This document shows, in pieces, positions 16,988 to 26,329 of a stretch of 64,000 nt of DNA. Position numbers and translations under genes: made by a program. Every line of letters starts with the position of its first letter. The first letter of the stretch is position 1. The DNA is from Vibrio aphrogenes (GTDB lineage: Bacteria > Pseudomonadota > Gammaproteobacteria > Enterobacterales > Vibrionaceae). The DNA lies in contig NZ_AP018690.1 in NCBI RefSeq assembly GCF_002157735.2, positions 310,001-374,000 of the forward strand, written 5' to 3'. The notes below the pieces were generated by a model that was given only the letters and a program-made list of their open reading frames with translations, did no database searches and was not told the origin of the DNA.

Positions 16988-17884
16988 ATGACTAAACCAA
17001 CAGTTGCATTTATTGGTACAGGCATCATGGGTAAACCAATGGCGCTTAATCTACAAAAAGCGGGTTATCAAATGGTGGTTTCCGATCACTTTGTGGCTCC
17101 ACCTCAAGAGCTAGTCGATGGCGGCGCAACCGTGGTACACAGTGGTAAAGAAGCCGCTCAAGTGGCGGATATTATTATCACTATGGTACCGAATACACCA
17201 GATGTTGCCGATGCGCTATTTGGCGACAATGGCATTGCTCAAGGGCTATCAGCAGGCAAGTTAGTGATCGATATGAGCTCGATTGCGCCGATTGAAACGC
17301 AAGAGTTCGCCAAGCAAATCAAAGAGTGCGGAGCAGAGTATCTTGATGCACCAGTATCGGGTGGTGAAATTGGGGCGATCAATGCCTCGCTGACCATTAT
17401 GGTCGGTGGCAGCGAAGCGGCGTTTGAGCAAGCGAAACCTCTGTTTGAAGTGATGGGTCAAAACATTACGCTGGTGGGCGAAAATGGCGCAGGGCAAATC
17501 TGTAAAGTCGCTAACCAAATCATTGTGGCGCTGAATATTGAAGCAGTATCGGAAGCGCTCGTGTTTGCTTCAAAAGCGGGTGCCGATCCGGCGCGAGTTC
17601 GTAATGCACTCATGGGTGGTTTTGCCAATTCTAAAATTTTAGAAGTGCATGGTGAGCGCATGGTGAAAGGTACGTTTGATCCAGGCTTTAGAATTGCATT
17701 ACACCAAAAAGATTTGAATCTGGCGCTAACGGGTGCCAAACAACTCGGTTTGGATTTGCCTAATACCGCGACAGCGCAGCAACTCTTTACTGAATGTGCT
17801 GAAATGGACGGTTCAAGTTGGGATCACTCTGCGTTGATCAAAGCGATTGAGGCACGTGGTAATCACAATATTCGCGGTGAATAA
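16988..17884 (+). CDS. glxR: 2-hydroxy-3-oxopropionate (tartronate semialdehyde) reductase
   Basis: A 298-residue beta-hydroxyacid dehydrogenase reducing tartronate semialdehyde to D-glycerate with NAD(P)H. Motifs in order are the Rossmann loop FIGTGIMGKPMALNL (residue 8 on), substrate-binding DAPVSGGEIGAINASL near 120, and the catalytic lysine region GQICKVANQIIVALN near 170. AAGGATGAGATT precedes the ATG. It is the last gene of the glyoxylate-to-glycerate operon; a glycerate kinase is not present nearby. Confidence 0.95.
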   Translation: MTKPTVAFIGTGIMGKPMALNLQKAGYQMVVSDHFVAPPQELVDGGATVVHSGKEAAQVADIIITMVPNTPDVADALFGDNGIAQGLSAGKLVIDMSSIAPIETQEFAKQIKECGAEYLDAPVSGGEIGAINASLTIMVGGSEAAFEQAKPLFEVMGQNITLVGENGAGQICKVANQIIVALNIEAVSEALVFASKAGADPARVRNALMGGFANSKILEVHGERMVKGTFDPGFRIALHQKDLNLALTGAKQLGLDLPNTATAQQLFTECAEMDGSSWDHSALIKAIEARGNHNIRGE

Positions 17885-18339
17885 TGATTCCTTACCTGGT
17901 TGAAGTGGCTGCGTGATTGACATTATTCGTTCGCCTTATGGCAATGTTAATCAAGCAACTTTAATCATGATGGGTATCTATCATCGATTTCACTTTTCGT
18001 TATAGCTGAGTGATTGCACTGGACTTGCGTGGTGCTGTCATATTTGGGAATGAGGGTATCACGTCGCAATAACTCAGTTTTTACCGCACTTTTTTGTCTC
18101 CTTTAGGTGCGCCCCGAATGGTTCTGATGAGTGACTTATGTTTTGTGTGCAACATAAGTACAAGCAGTCTCAGAACGATTCGGGTTTTTTTGTGCTTGTT
18201 TTTGGCGTTTGAGAAAGGTCGAATTAAGGTGCAATGATAAAAATAGACAGAAAAAATGGTGAATTTATTATCGACTATGTTACAACACTACTTAAGGAAA
18301 CTATCATCTTGAAAATAATGATAAACAAGGAGTGTCTTT
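17885..18339. other. Gap between glxR and the TetR regulator gene
   Basis: About 455 bases. The only clear element is the large branched terminator at 18113-18191. From 17885 to 18110 I see no gene, repeat or known RNA. Confidence 0.5.
18113..18191 (+). terminator. Large branched terminator-like structure
   Basis: An outer stem (CCCGAAT, one mismatch, GTTCTGA pairing with TCAGAAC, mismatch, ATTCGGG) encloses an inner 9-bp hairpin (ACTTATGTT with AACATAAGT), and the outer stem is followed by seven T residues. It is about 230 bases past glxR, unusually far for its terminator, so it may end a small transcript of its own. Confidence 0.75.
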
Positions 18340-18966
18340 GTGGCGAGAGTAAGAGAGCGCAATCAAACGGCCATTATTGAAGCCGCCAGCCAGTATTTTG
18401 CCCAGTTCGGCTATGCGGCGACTAAGGTTGCAGACATCGCAAAGCAAGCGAATATTCCCAAGCCCAATATCTATTATTACTACAATTCCAAAGATAACCT
18501 TTATCGTGCCGTATTAGAAAGCGTCACCGAACCGCTATTGCAAGCCTCGAAACCTATCCAAGAGCTGGATGACCCGATTGAAGCCTTAACCGCGTATATT
18601 CAAGCCAAGTTGATGATCTCACGGGATCATGCCTATGCTTCTAAAGTGTTTGCCAATGAAGTCATGTCGGGTGGGCAATCGCTTCCCAAAGATATTGAGC
18701 AAGAGTTGCAACAACAGTCTGAAATGATCATCGCCAAATTTGATTCTTGGATTGCACAAGGCAGAATGGAGGCAGTGTCATCCCATCATTTAATGTTTAC
18801 GATTTGGGCGGCGACGCAAACTTATGCGGATTTCGGCTGGCAGATTTGTCGAGTCATGAAAAAGAACAAGCTCACCAAGCAAGACTATTCCGATGCGGCT
18901 GAGTTTTTAACCACGATGATTTTAAAAGGTTGTGGCGTTAAATCGATAAATGACAATTCGCTTTAG
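18340..18966 (+). CDS. TetR-family regulator, RutR-like
   Basis: A 208-residue regulator starting at GTG with AAGGAG upstream. The N-terminal TetR helix-turn-helix is clear (YAATKVADIAKQANIPKPNIYYYYNSKDNLY, residues about 27-57). The C-terminal half carries the RutR-type segment HLMFTIWAATQTYADFGWQ. RutR regulates pyrimidine and purine degradation and responds to uracil or thymine, so its place between glyoxylate and purine catabolic genes is suggestive. The ligand and targets are inference. It is followed after 43 bases by marC and yegS homologues on the same strand. Confidence 0.85.
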   Translation: MARVRERNQTAIIEAASQYFAQFGYAATKVADIAKQANIPKPNIYYYYNSKDNLYRAVLESVTEPLLQASKPIQELDDPIEALTAYIQAKLMISRDHAYASKVFANEVMSGGQSLPKDIEQELQQQSEMIIAKFDSWIAQGRMEAVSSHHLMFTIWAATQTYADFGWQICRVMKKNKLTKQDYSDAAEFLTTMILKGCGVKSINDNSL

Positions 18967-19009
18967 AGATACCGACTACTCATCACATTAATGCAGAGAA
19001 CGCGTGACT

Positions 19010-19612
19010 ATGCCACATTATACTCAAGCCATTATTACCATTTTAGCCTTAGTCAACCCGGCGATTTGCGCTCAAATGTTTGCTGAGGCGACGTGTAATC
19101 AAGATAAACCGCAACAATACAAAGAGGCGATGAAGTCGGTGTTATCAATTGCCATTGTTTTATTGATTGCTGCGTTTGCTGGAACGTCTGTATTACAAGC
19201 TTTTGGGATTTCTTTGCCAGCCTTTTCATGTGCAGGAGGCGGGATCTTGATTTGGATTGGGGTGCAAATGATCATTTCGGTGCAGCGTCCCGCAACGTTT
19301 GAACCGGTGGCGGCAAAATCTACCTCCACCACAGGATTGATATTATTTGCAGCGAGCCCCGGTACGATTACGGGAGTCATTACAGTTGCGGCTTCTCATC
19401 ATGATTCTTTGATCCCATATACGGCGGTATTTGGCGTCTTGATGGCTATGTTAGTCTTACTTTTGGTGTTAATGGTATTTGTGGCTTTTTCTAAAAAACA
19501 GCAACAACCTACAATGGTAAAAAAAATGGTCACCAGTTATATGGGAGTCATTGTGATTGCTATGGGTGCACAATTTACGCTTTCTGGAGTGAAAACATTT
19601 TTCTTCACATAA
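19010..19612 (+). CDS. MarC-family (UPF0056) inner-membrane protein
   Basis: About 200 residues with six hydrophobic membrane segments and the MarC-type pattern ILALVNPAICAQMF near the N-terminus and SPGTITGVI in the middle. ATG at 19010 is used; a GTG two codons upstream is an alternative. MarC proteins are poorly understood integral membrane proteins once linked to multidrug resistance. The gene is 22 bases upstream of the lipid kinase gene and likely co-transcribed. Confidence 0.8.
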   Translation: MPHYTQAIITILALVNPAICAQMFAEATCNQDKPQQYKEAMKSVLSIAIVLLIAAFAGTSVLQAFGISLPAFSCAGGGILIWIGVQMIISVQRPATFEPVAAKSTSTTGLILFAASPGTITGVITVAASHHDSLIPYTAVFGVLMAMLVLLLVLMVFVAFSKKQQQPTMVKKMVTSYMGVIVIAMGAQFTLSGVKTFFFT

Positions 19613-19634
19613 TAGAGTTGAGGTAATCAAGGCG

Positions 19635-20516
19635 ATGAGATTGATTTTAAATGGCAAAAAAGCCGGTCTTTTACCATTACGAGAAGCGATTATTGCAGCT
19701 AGAGAGCTGGGTGATATTGAAGTTCGTGTCACTTGGGAGTCGGGCGATGTTGAGCGTTTAGTGCAAGAAGCTCATCAAGATAACTGCCAGCGCTTGATGA
19801 TTGGCGGCGGTGATGGCTCAGTTAAGGAAGCCGTGGATGCTTTGATGCAAATAGAAGAATCGCAAAGACCGGAACTGGCAATTTTGCCTTTGGGGACGGC
19901 GAATGATTTTGCAACAGCTTGTTTGATTCCAGATGATTATGCTAAAGCCCTACGACTCGCTTTGGAAGGTGAGGCCGTTAAAGTCGATTGTATTCAAGCC
20001 GATGACCAATATTTTATGAATGTAGCCAGTGGTGGTTTTGGCGCTTATGTGACAGCCAATACCCCCACTGAGCTGAAAAACTTCCTTGGCGGTGGGGCTT
20101 ATACGTTACATGGTTTATTGAGAACGTTAGATTTTAAACCCAATCAAGGAAAGCTGGTGACACCGGATCAAACGATCAGTGGTCGTGTCATTGTGAGTGC
20201 TATTTGTAATGGACGATTAGCGGGAGGAGGCCAACAACTTGCCCCCAATGCCAAAATTAATGATGGTCTTATGGATGTCGTTGCTTGGCTTGAAACACCA
20301 GCAGAAAGCTTGATCACCACAATTAAAGATATGTTTGATTCGGAAGTGAGTGGCGAATACATTAAGCGATTTCGAGTGCCTTGGGTTGAATGGTGTTCCG
20401 ATTCTGAGATGCCAATTAACTTAGATGGAGAACCCATTGCCAGAAAGCGCATCCGCTTTGAAGTGGTGCCGAAGGCGATTTCATTAGTGCTTCCGGAAAA
20501 TTCCCCGATCATCTAG
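19635..20516 (+). CDS. yegS: YegS-type diacylglycerol/lipid kinase
   Basis: A 293-residue member of the diacylglycerol/sphingosine kinase-like family. The ATP-binding motif GGGDGSVKEAVDALM (near residue 56) and LAILPLGTANDFATA near 85 are diagnostic. The C-terminal part, with GDGLMDVV-like and NLDGEPI segments, is the usual beta-sandwich domain. YegS phosphorylates phosphatidylglycerol or related lipids in vitro. Its short distance from the MarC gene suggests one transcript. Confidence 0.9.
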   Translation: MRLILNGKKAGLLPLREAIIAARELGDIEVRVTWESGDVERLVQEAHQDNCQRLMIGGGDGSVKEAVDALMQIEESQRPELAILPLGTANDFATACLIPDDYAKALRLALEGEAVKVDCIQADDQYFMNVASGGFGAYVTANTPTELKNFLGGGAYTLHGLLRTLDFKPNQGKLVTPDQTISGRVIVSAICNGRLAGGGQQLAPNAKINDGLMDVVAWLETPAESLITTIKDMFDSEVSGEYIKRFRVPWVEWCSDSEMPINLDGEPIARKRIRFEVVPKAISLVLPENSPII

Positions 20517-20556
20517 CGTAGTAATTCTGATTTTTCCTAAAAATATAATGATAAAT

Positions 20557-20580
20557 ACTGACATGAGAAATTATGTCAGT
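20557..20580 (+). terminator. Weak hairpin after yegS
   Basis: ACTGACAT and ATGTCAGT form an 8-bp stem with an eight-base loop about 40 bases after the yegS stop. The T content downstream is modest (TTCTATGCTC), so termination is uncertain. Confidence 0.45.
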
Positions 20581-20691
20581 TCTATGCTCTATTATTTCTA
20601 ATTATCGTAGTTAAATAGTGTTAAATTCTATCCTGAGTCAATTCTAGACTTCAAATCCGAGATATTCTGTTACACTGCGCATCTTAAAAAT

Positions 20692-20736
20692 GACAGTATA
20701 TATAATAATCATATAAATGTAGTGAATAATACTGTC
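20692..20736. promoter_or_regulatory. Inverted repeat upstream of the aromatic amino-acid permease gene
   Basis: GACAGTAT (20692-20699) and ATACTGTC (20729-20736) form an 8-bp inverted repeat around a very AT-rich 29-base spacer. It lies directly before the gene and may be an operator or leader stem. It does not match the TyrR box. Confidence 0.4.
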
Positions 20737-20752
20737 GGCTCACCTTTAAAGA

Positions 20753-21982
20753 ATGAATAATAAAAGGACCGATATTTTGAATATGAAGTTATTCGGTAGT
20801 GCCTTGATTTTGTCGGGGACAGCATTAGGCGCAGGGATGTTGGGCATTCCAATGGCATTGGCACAGTTTGGTTTTACTGTCAGCCTGGTTTTGATGTTAG
20901 TGATTTTTATTGGCACCACTTATGGCGCATTATTATTGGCAGAAGCTTGTACTAAAACGCCTCAAAATGGTGGTATGAATAGTGTCGCTCAACTGTCTCT
21001 TGGAACCAGCGGAAAATATTTTATCAACTTCTTTTTCTATATGTTGTTGATTTGTATATTAGTCGCTTACATTCTTGGCATCGGTGACCTGTTTCATAAC
21101 TTGTTGTCAGGCATGGGTTTTAATGTTTCACAACCCGTTTGTTATACCGTATTTAGCTTTTTAATGGCAGTCGTGATCATTGCCGGTAAGTCGTATATCG
21201 ATGGCTTAAATCGAGTGTTATTCATTTTAATGATTGCCATGCTATTGACGGTTGTAGCGACCTTATTTACGCATATTCAATTTGATTACCTTGCGCAAAC
21301 CCCAGACTTTCAGTGGCAAAATGTGGTGAAACACAGTACTACGATCTTTACCAGTTTTGCCTCTATGGTCGTGATCCCTTCTTTGGTGATGTACAACAAA
21401 GAAGCTACACCAAAGCAAATTCGCAACATGGTGTTATTAGGCTCAGTGATCCCGCTTATTTGTTATCTGACATGGTTATTTGCCATTATCGGTAACTTAG
21501 GCACCGAAGAGATCAGCCAGTTTGATAATATCTCGCAATTAATTGCAGCCTTTGGTGGTTCGTCTGGTGCATTAAAAACGATCATCTCAATTTTCTCAGC
21601 ATTAGCGTTGATCACCTCTTTCTTGGGCGTGTCGATGGCGTTATTTGATCAAAACAAAGATGCGATCATGGGGATAGTAAAGCGCACTCAATTAGAAGAA
21701 GGAAAAGTGACGGCTATTTTGGTCTTTGCTTTGACCTTTATTCTGCCACTACTGGTGACGAGTTTATTTTCAAACAAGTTCTTGAATATGTTGGAATATG
21801 CCGGCATCACTTTAGTGTTCTTAGCCATTTGGGGACCACTGGCTATGGTTATCAATGTCCGTAAACCAAGCTATAAGGTGTTGAATTTAGATAAAGCCTA
21901 TACTGCAGAAGGGGGCACATTGGCGTTAATTGCGTCGTTTTTCTTCGGCTTATTTATTCTCATTTCTTGGTTCTTCAATTAA
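20753..21982 (+). CDS. Aromatic amino-acid permease (TyrP/Mtr-like, HAAAP family)
   Basis: A 409-residue protein with about eleven membrane segments. The N-terminal GSALILSGTALGAGMLGIPMALA is the signature of the hydroxy/aromatic amino-acid permease family (TyrP, Mtr, TnaB), proton symporters for tyrosine or tryptophan. TyrP is the closest match by memory, but the substrate is not certain. AAAAGGA at 20761 would better serve the TTG at 20777 or the ATG at 20783 than the ATG at 20753, so the true protein may be about 400 residues. A terminator follows. Confidence 0.85.
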   Translation: MNNKRTDILNMKLFGSALILSGTALGAGMLGIPMALAQFGFTVSLVLMLVIFIGTTYGALLLAEACTKTPQNGGMNSVAQLSLGTSGKYFINFFFYMLLICILVAYILGIGDLFHNLLSGMGFNVSQPVCYTVFSFLMAVVIIAGKSYIDGLNRVLFILMIAMLLTVVATLFTHIQFDYLAQTPDFQWQNVVKHSTTIFTSFASMVVIPSLVMYNKEATPKQIRNMVLLGSVIPLICYLTWLFAIIGNLGTEEISQFDNISQLIAAFGGSSGALKTIISIFSALALITSFLGVSMALFDQNKDAIMGIVKRTQLEEGKVTAILVFALTFILPLLVTSLFSNKFLNMLEYAGITLVFLAIWGPLAMVINVRKPSYKVLNLDKAYTAEGGTLALIASFFFGLFILISWFFN

Positions 21983-22012
21983 GCCAATTGTTCTCTTGAT
22001 CTGATGATTCAG

Positions 22013-22044
22013 AAAACTGCTCACTTTATGTGGGCAGTTTTTTT
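22013..22044 (+). terminator. Terminator after the aromatic amino-acid permease gene
   Basis: AAAACTGCTCAC pairs with GTGGGCAGTTTT (one G-T pair) around a five-base loop, followed by T residues. Confidence 0.9.
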
Positions 22045-22159
22045 GCCAATGACAAAATATCTTCATTAACCCCCATCATATTCCTTTTCCGATCATTTTA
22101 TTCATATGATTGTTATTAAAATCGCTGCCAAAACAAAGTGTTGTGAATTTGTTGCAAAA

Positions 22160-22169
22160 TTGTATACAA
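22160..22169. promoter_or_regulatory. Putative GntR/FCD operator before xdhA
   Basis: TTGTATACAA is identical to the core of the palindrome before gcl. It lies just upstream of a possible promoter (TTGACC at 22176-22181 and AATACT at 22199-22204) and about 130 bases before the xdhA start. The position upstream of the -35 would fit activation or indirect repression. Confidence 0.55.
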
Positions 22170-22300
22170 ATAAACTTGACCTATGAGTCAAGAAATCCAA
22201 TACTCATTGTACAGGAAGTCAGCTATAGCTTAATGAGCGGTCAAAAAACTGCCTACAATAAAAATAAGCGCGATAGCAATGAGTGGATAGGAGAAGCCCT

Positions 22301-23788
22301 TTGATTACGTTTTTACTCAATCAAACACTAAAGCGTGAAAGTCACATTTCACCGAATATGACGGTGTTAAATTATTTGCGTACCCAATTACATAAAACGG
22401 GTACCAAAGAAGGTTGCGGTTCTGGAGATTGCGGTGCATGTACTGTGGTTTTAGGTGAACTGGTTGATGGTCAGTTGCAATATCGTAGCGTCAATTCGTG
22501 CCTAACTTTTGTGTCATCCTTGCATGGCAAGCAATTGATCACGGTGGAAGACCTTAAAAATAAACAATCGTTGCATCCGGTACAACAAGCTTTGGTGGAC
22601 TTTCATGGTTCACAGTGCGGTTACTGCACACCGGGTTTTATCATGTCAATGTTTGCCTTGAGTAAAAATAAACCGAAAGCCAATAAAGAAGATGTGATGG
22701 AATCTTTGGCAGGTAACTTGTGCCGCTGTACAGGCTATCGTCCGATTGTTGATGCGGCCTTATCATTAAGTTCCGAGCAGCCTTTATTGGATCAATTTGC
22801 GGAACTTGAACAACAAACCATTGCGAAACTTGAAAAAATTGATGCCAAAACCACGCCATTGGTATTGGATAATCTCACCAGTTTTTCACCAACCACAACC
22901 GATGAGTTAGCCGAATTATACGAACGTCATCCAAACGCTAAGCTGGTGGCGGGCGGCACAGATTTAGCACTTGAAGTGACGCAATTTCACCGTGAAATTG
23001 AAACTTTAATTAATGTGACTGGCGTGATGGATATGAAAACCATCCGTGAAACCGAACAAGATATTGTGATTGGTGCCAATATGCCGATCAGCGATTGTTA
23101 CGCCACACTAGCAAAACACTACCCAGATTTTGGCCACTTGTTGCATCGCTTTGCATCGTTACAAGTGCGAAACCAAGGCACTATTGGGGGCAATGTTGCC
23201 AATGCGTCTCCTATTGGTGACACGCCCCCGCTTCTTATTGCGCTCAATGCTCGGCTCAAATTAAGAAAAGGGCAGAAGGTGCGTGAAATTGCCATTGATG
23301 AGTATTTCATTAATTACAAAGTAACGGTTCAGCAGCCTTCAGAATTTATTGAACAAATTATTATTCCTAAGCCAATAGATTCAAAGAACACGCAATATTT
23401 CAGCGCGTACAAATTATCCAAACGAATTGATGATGATATTTCGGCGGTGTGTGGGGCGTTTAATTTCACGATTGAAAATGATGTCATAACAGACGTTCGC
23501 ATTGCTTTCGGTGGTATGGCGGCGATCCCAAAACGTGCAGATTTGTGTGAAAAAGCCTTATTAGGTCAAGTGTGGAATAAGCAAACTGTAGAGGCTGCCA
23601 TGACGCAACTGGCACAAGATTTCGAGCCATTATCGGATTTTCGGGCGAGTAAAGAATACCGCTCGAAAACCGCCTGCAATATGTTATTGCGCTTTTTCTT
23701 AGAGCAACAAACGCAAGCCCAATCACAACAAAATAGTGAGAATTTTAAACAAACCAGTATTGAAACGAGGGTCACGTCTTATGTCTAA
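22301..23788 (+). CDS. xdhA: Xanthine dehydrogenase small subunit (2Fe-2S and FAD)
   Basis: The start is taken as TTG at 22301 because TAGGAGA lies seven bases upstream and the protein then begins MITFLLNQTLKRE, as in the family; a GTG at 22283 would overlap that ribosome site. The 495 residues contain a ferredoxin-type cluster motif (KEGCGSGDCGACTV, cysteines 39, 44, 47), a second cluster domain (CGYCTPGF and CRCTGYRPI) and an FAD-binding domain (AGGTDLALEV, GTIGGNVANASPIGD). It passes electrons from xanthine oxidation in XdhB to NAD+. The 3' end overlaps xdhB by eight bases. Confidence 0.95.
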   Translation: MITFLLNQTLKRESHISPNMTVLNYLRTQLHKTGTKEGCGSGDCGACTVVLGELVDGQLQYRSVNSCLTFVSSLHGKQLITVEDLKNKQSLHPVQQALVDFHGSQCGYCTPGFIMSMFALSKNKPKANKEDVMESLAGNLCRCTGYRPIVDAALSLSSEQPLLDQFAELEQQTIAKLEKIDAKTTPLVLDNLTSFSPTTTDELAELYERHPNAKLVAGGTDLALEVTQFHREIETLINVTGVMDMKTIRETEQDIVIGANMPISDCYATLAKHYPDFGHLLHRFASLQVRNQGTIGGNVANASPIGDTPPLLIALNARLKLRKGQKVREIAIDEYFINYKVTVQQPSEFIEQIIIPKPIDSKNTQYFSAYKLSKRIDDDISAVCGAFNFTIENDVITDVRIAFGGMAAIPKRADLCEKALLGQVWNKQTVEAAMTQLAQDFEPLSDFRASKEYRSKTACNMLLRFFLEQQTQAQSQQNSENFKQTSIETRVTSYV

Positions 23789-26201
23789 TCATTCTCCAAA
23801 ATTAAGCTATGACGAGCTGCTCACTCAATATAAACAAGATCTTAAAACTGGAGTGGGTAAGTCGGTAAAACACGACAGCGCAGAGAAACAAGTGTCTGGT
23901 GAAGCAATTTATGTGGATGACCGCTTAGAGTTTCCCAATCAATTGCATGTGTATTGTCGATTGAGCACTGAAGCGCACGCTAAAATTATCAGTATTGATA
24001 CCACACCTTGTTATGAATTTGATGGGGTAGAGATTGCAATTACCAGTAAAGATGTCCCAGGTGAATTGGACATCGGCGCGGTGTTTCCGGGCGATCCTCT
24101 ATTAGCTGATGGCGTGGTGGAATATTACGGCCAGCCAATCATTGCAGTGGCGGCCACCGATATGGAAACTGCGCGCAAAGCCGCATTGGCCGCTAAGATT
24201 GAATTAGAACCGTTGCCAGCAATTTTAGATGTCGAAGAAGCCTTAGCTAAAAAGCATTTTGTGCATGAAGCTCATGTGCAGCAACGTGGTGATTACCAAG
24301 CCGCTCTGGCGACCGCAAAACATGTAATTGCAGGGGATTTGCATGTTGGTGGGCAAGAACATTTCTACTTAGAAACTCAAGCCAGTAGCGTCGTACCCGC
24401 CGAAGATGGTGGGGTAATTGTGTATACCTCAACCCAAAACCCGACCGAAATTCAAAAAGTGGTGGCGGAAGTTTTGGGTGTGGCAATGCATAAAGTGGTG
24501 GTGGATATGCGTCGTATGGGCGGCGGTTTTGGTGGTAAAGAAACCCAAGCCAATGCTCCTGCGTGTATTGCCGCCGTGATTGCCAGCTTAACGCAAAAGC
24601 CGACGAAAATTCGCTTGTGGCGTAATGATGACATGACCATGACGGGCAAACGTCATCCATTTTATAATCAGTATCGTGTGGGCTTTGATGATAATGGGGT
24701 CATTCAAGGGGTTGAGATTACGGTATCAGGTAATTGTGGTTATTCGATTGATTTATCCCATTCAATTGTTGACCGCGCTATGTTCCACTCGGATAACGCT
24801 TACTACCTAGGTGATGCCAAAGTGGTCGGTAATCGCTGTAAAACCAATACTGCATCGAATACGGCGTATCGTGGTTTTGGTGGCCCGCAAGGCATGATGA
24901 CCATTGAACATGTGATGGATGAAATTGCCCATTATTTAGGTAAAGATCCGCTGGAGATCCGTAAGGCTAACTATTACGGCGGTGAAGGGCGTGACACGAC
25001 TCATTACTACCAAAAAGTGGAAGATAATTGCCTGCTTGAAATCACCGAAGCGCTAGAAAAGTCCAGCGATTATCAACAGCGTCGCCAAGAGATTGCTGAA
25101 TTTAACGCCAAGAGTCCAATCTTGAAAAAAGGCATTGCCCTGACGCCGGTAAAATTTGGCATTTCTTTTACCGCGACGTTTTTAAACCAAGCGGGGGCAC
25201 TTATTCATATTTATACCGATGGCAGTATTCATTTAAACCACGGCGGAACCGAAATGGGGCAAGGGCTGAATACTAAAGTGGCACAAATTGTGGCGCAAGA
25301 ATTCAGTGTTGATATCGATCAAATTCAAATCACTGCGACCAATACCGATAAAGTGCCCAATACCTCGCCAACGGCGGCGTCATCAGGTACCGATTTGAAC
25401 GGTAAAGCGGCGCAAAATGCGGCATTAACCATTAAAGCGCGTTTGATTGAGTTCGCGACCCATCATTACAAAGTTACGCCAGAAGAAGTGATTTTCAACA
25501 ATGGCGTAGTAGAAGTGCGCGATCAATTGATCCCGTTTGCTGAATTCATTCAACAAGCTTATTTCAACCAAGTGTCGCTTTCGAGCACCGGTTTTTATCG
25601 CACGCCGAAAATTCACTATGATCATGAAAAAGCGCGTGGTCGTCCGTTTTATTACTTTGCTTATGGCGCATCGTGTTCCGAAGTGATTGTCGATACCTTA
25701 ACCGGTGAATACAAAATCTTGCGGACTGATATTTTGCATGATGTGGGCGCGTCACTGAACCCTGCCATTGATATTGGACAGATCGAAGGTGGTTTTATTC
25801 AAGGCGTAGGTTGGTTGACGACGGAAGAGTTGGTGTGGAATGAAAAAGGGCGCTTGATGACCAATGGTCCTGCCAGCTACAAAATCCCAGCGATAGCCGA
25901 TATGCCGATCGATTTTCGAACGGAGATAGTGCAAAACCGCAGTAATCCTGAAGATACGGTATTTAATTCGAAAGCCGTGGGTGAGCCACCATTCATGTTA
26001 GGCATGTCGGTGTGGAGCGCACTGAAAGATGCTGTACATACAGTGGCGTTGGTAAATGCTCAAGAAGGCGAAAGAGTGACGGTACACCTTGATACACCAG
26101 CCACACCAGAGCGAGTGCTATGGGCAATGGAGAAGGCGCGTTCAGGCTGTAAAGATGAAGCCAAAGAGTACGTGAACGATCGCGTTCGAGTGCAGGCCTA
26201 A
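23781..26201 (+). CDS. xdhB: Xanthine dehydrogenase molybdopterin-binding subunit
   Basis: With the ATG at 23781, inside the end of xdhA, the protein has 806 residues. It binds the molybdopterin cofactor and oxidises hypoxanthine and xanthine to urate. Family motifs seen are MGGGFGGKETQA near residue 250, AYRGFGGPQGM near 365, GGTEMGQGLNTK near 490 and the catalytic-glutamate loop AVGEPPFMLG near the C-terminus. It works with XdhA and needs XdhC for insertion of the sulfurated cofactor. Confidence 0.96.
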   Translation: MSNHSPKLSYDELLTQYKQDLKTGVGKSVKHDSAEKQVSGEAIYVDDRLEFPNQLHVYCRLSTEAHAKIISIDTTPCYEFDGVEIAITSKDVPGELDIGAVFPGDPLLADGVVEYYGQPIIAVAATDMETARKAALAAKIELEPLPAILDVEEALAKKHFVHEAHVQQRGDYQAALATAKHVIAGDLHVGGQEHFYLETQASSVVPAEDGGVIVYTSTQNPTEIQKVVAEVLGVAMHKVVVDMRRMGGGFGGKETQANAPACIAAVIASLTQKPTKIRLWRNDDMTMTGKRHPFYNQYRVGFDDNGVIQGVEITVSGNCGYSIDLSHSIVDRAMFHSDNAYYLGDAKVVGNRCKTNTASNTAYRGFGGPQGMMTIEHVMDEIAHYLGKDPLEIRKANYYGGEGRDTTHYYQKVEDNCLLEITEALEKSSDYQQRRQEIAEFNAKSPILKKGIALTPVKFGISFTATFLNQAGALIHIYTDGSIHLNHGGTEMGQGLNTKVAQIVAQEFSVDIDQIQITATNTDKVPNTSPTAASSGTDLNGKAAQNAALTIKARLIEFATHHYKVTPEEVIFNNGVVEVRDQLIPFAEFIQQAYFNQVSLSSTGFYRTPKIHYDHEKARGRPFYYFAYGASCSEVIVDTLTGEYKILRTDILHDVGASLNPAIDIGQIEGGFIQGVGWLTTEELVWNEKGRLMTNGPASYKIPAIADMPIDFRTEIVQNRSNPEDTVFNSKAVGEPPFMLGMSVWSALKDAVHTVALVNAQEGERVTVHLDTPATPERVLWAMEKARSGCKDEAKEYVNDRVRVQA

Positions 26202-26329
26202 AAAGCCGAGAGCCGAGAAAATTTTGCCTACGGTAGGCGTGGTGTCTAGATGTCTTTTCGGCTCCCGAGCATAGCGTCCTCAGCTCCCGTAACCCAGTGC
26301 TTTGGAATCAATATTTGTAAGGATGCAGT
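26202..26329. repeat. xdhB-xdhC gap with inverted repeat
   Basis: GAGCCGAGAAAA near 26210 pairs with TTTTCGGCTC near 26255-26264, enclosing about 35 bases that include a small CCTACGGTAGG palindrome. There is no T run. It may be a processing or attenuation structure within the xdh transcript. Confidence 0.45.
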
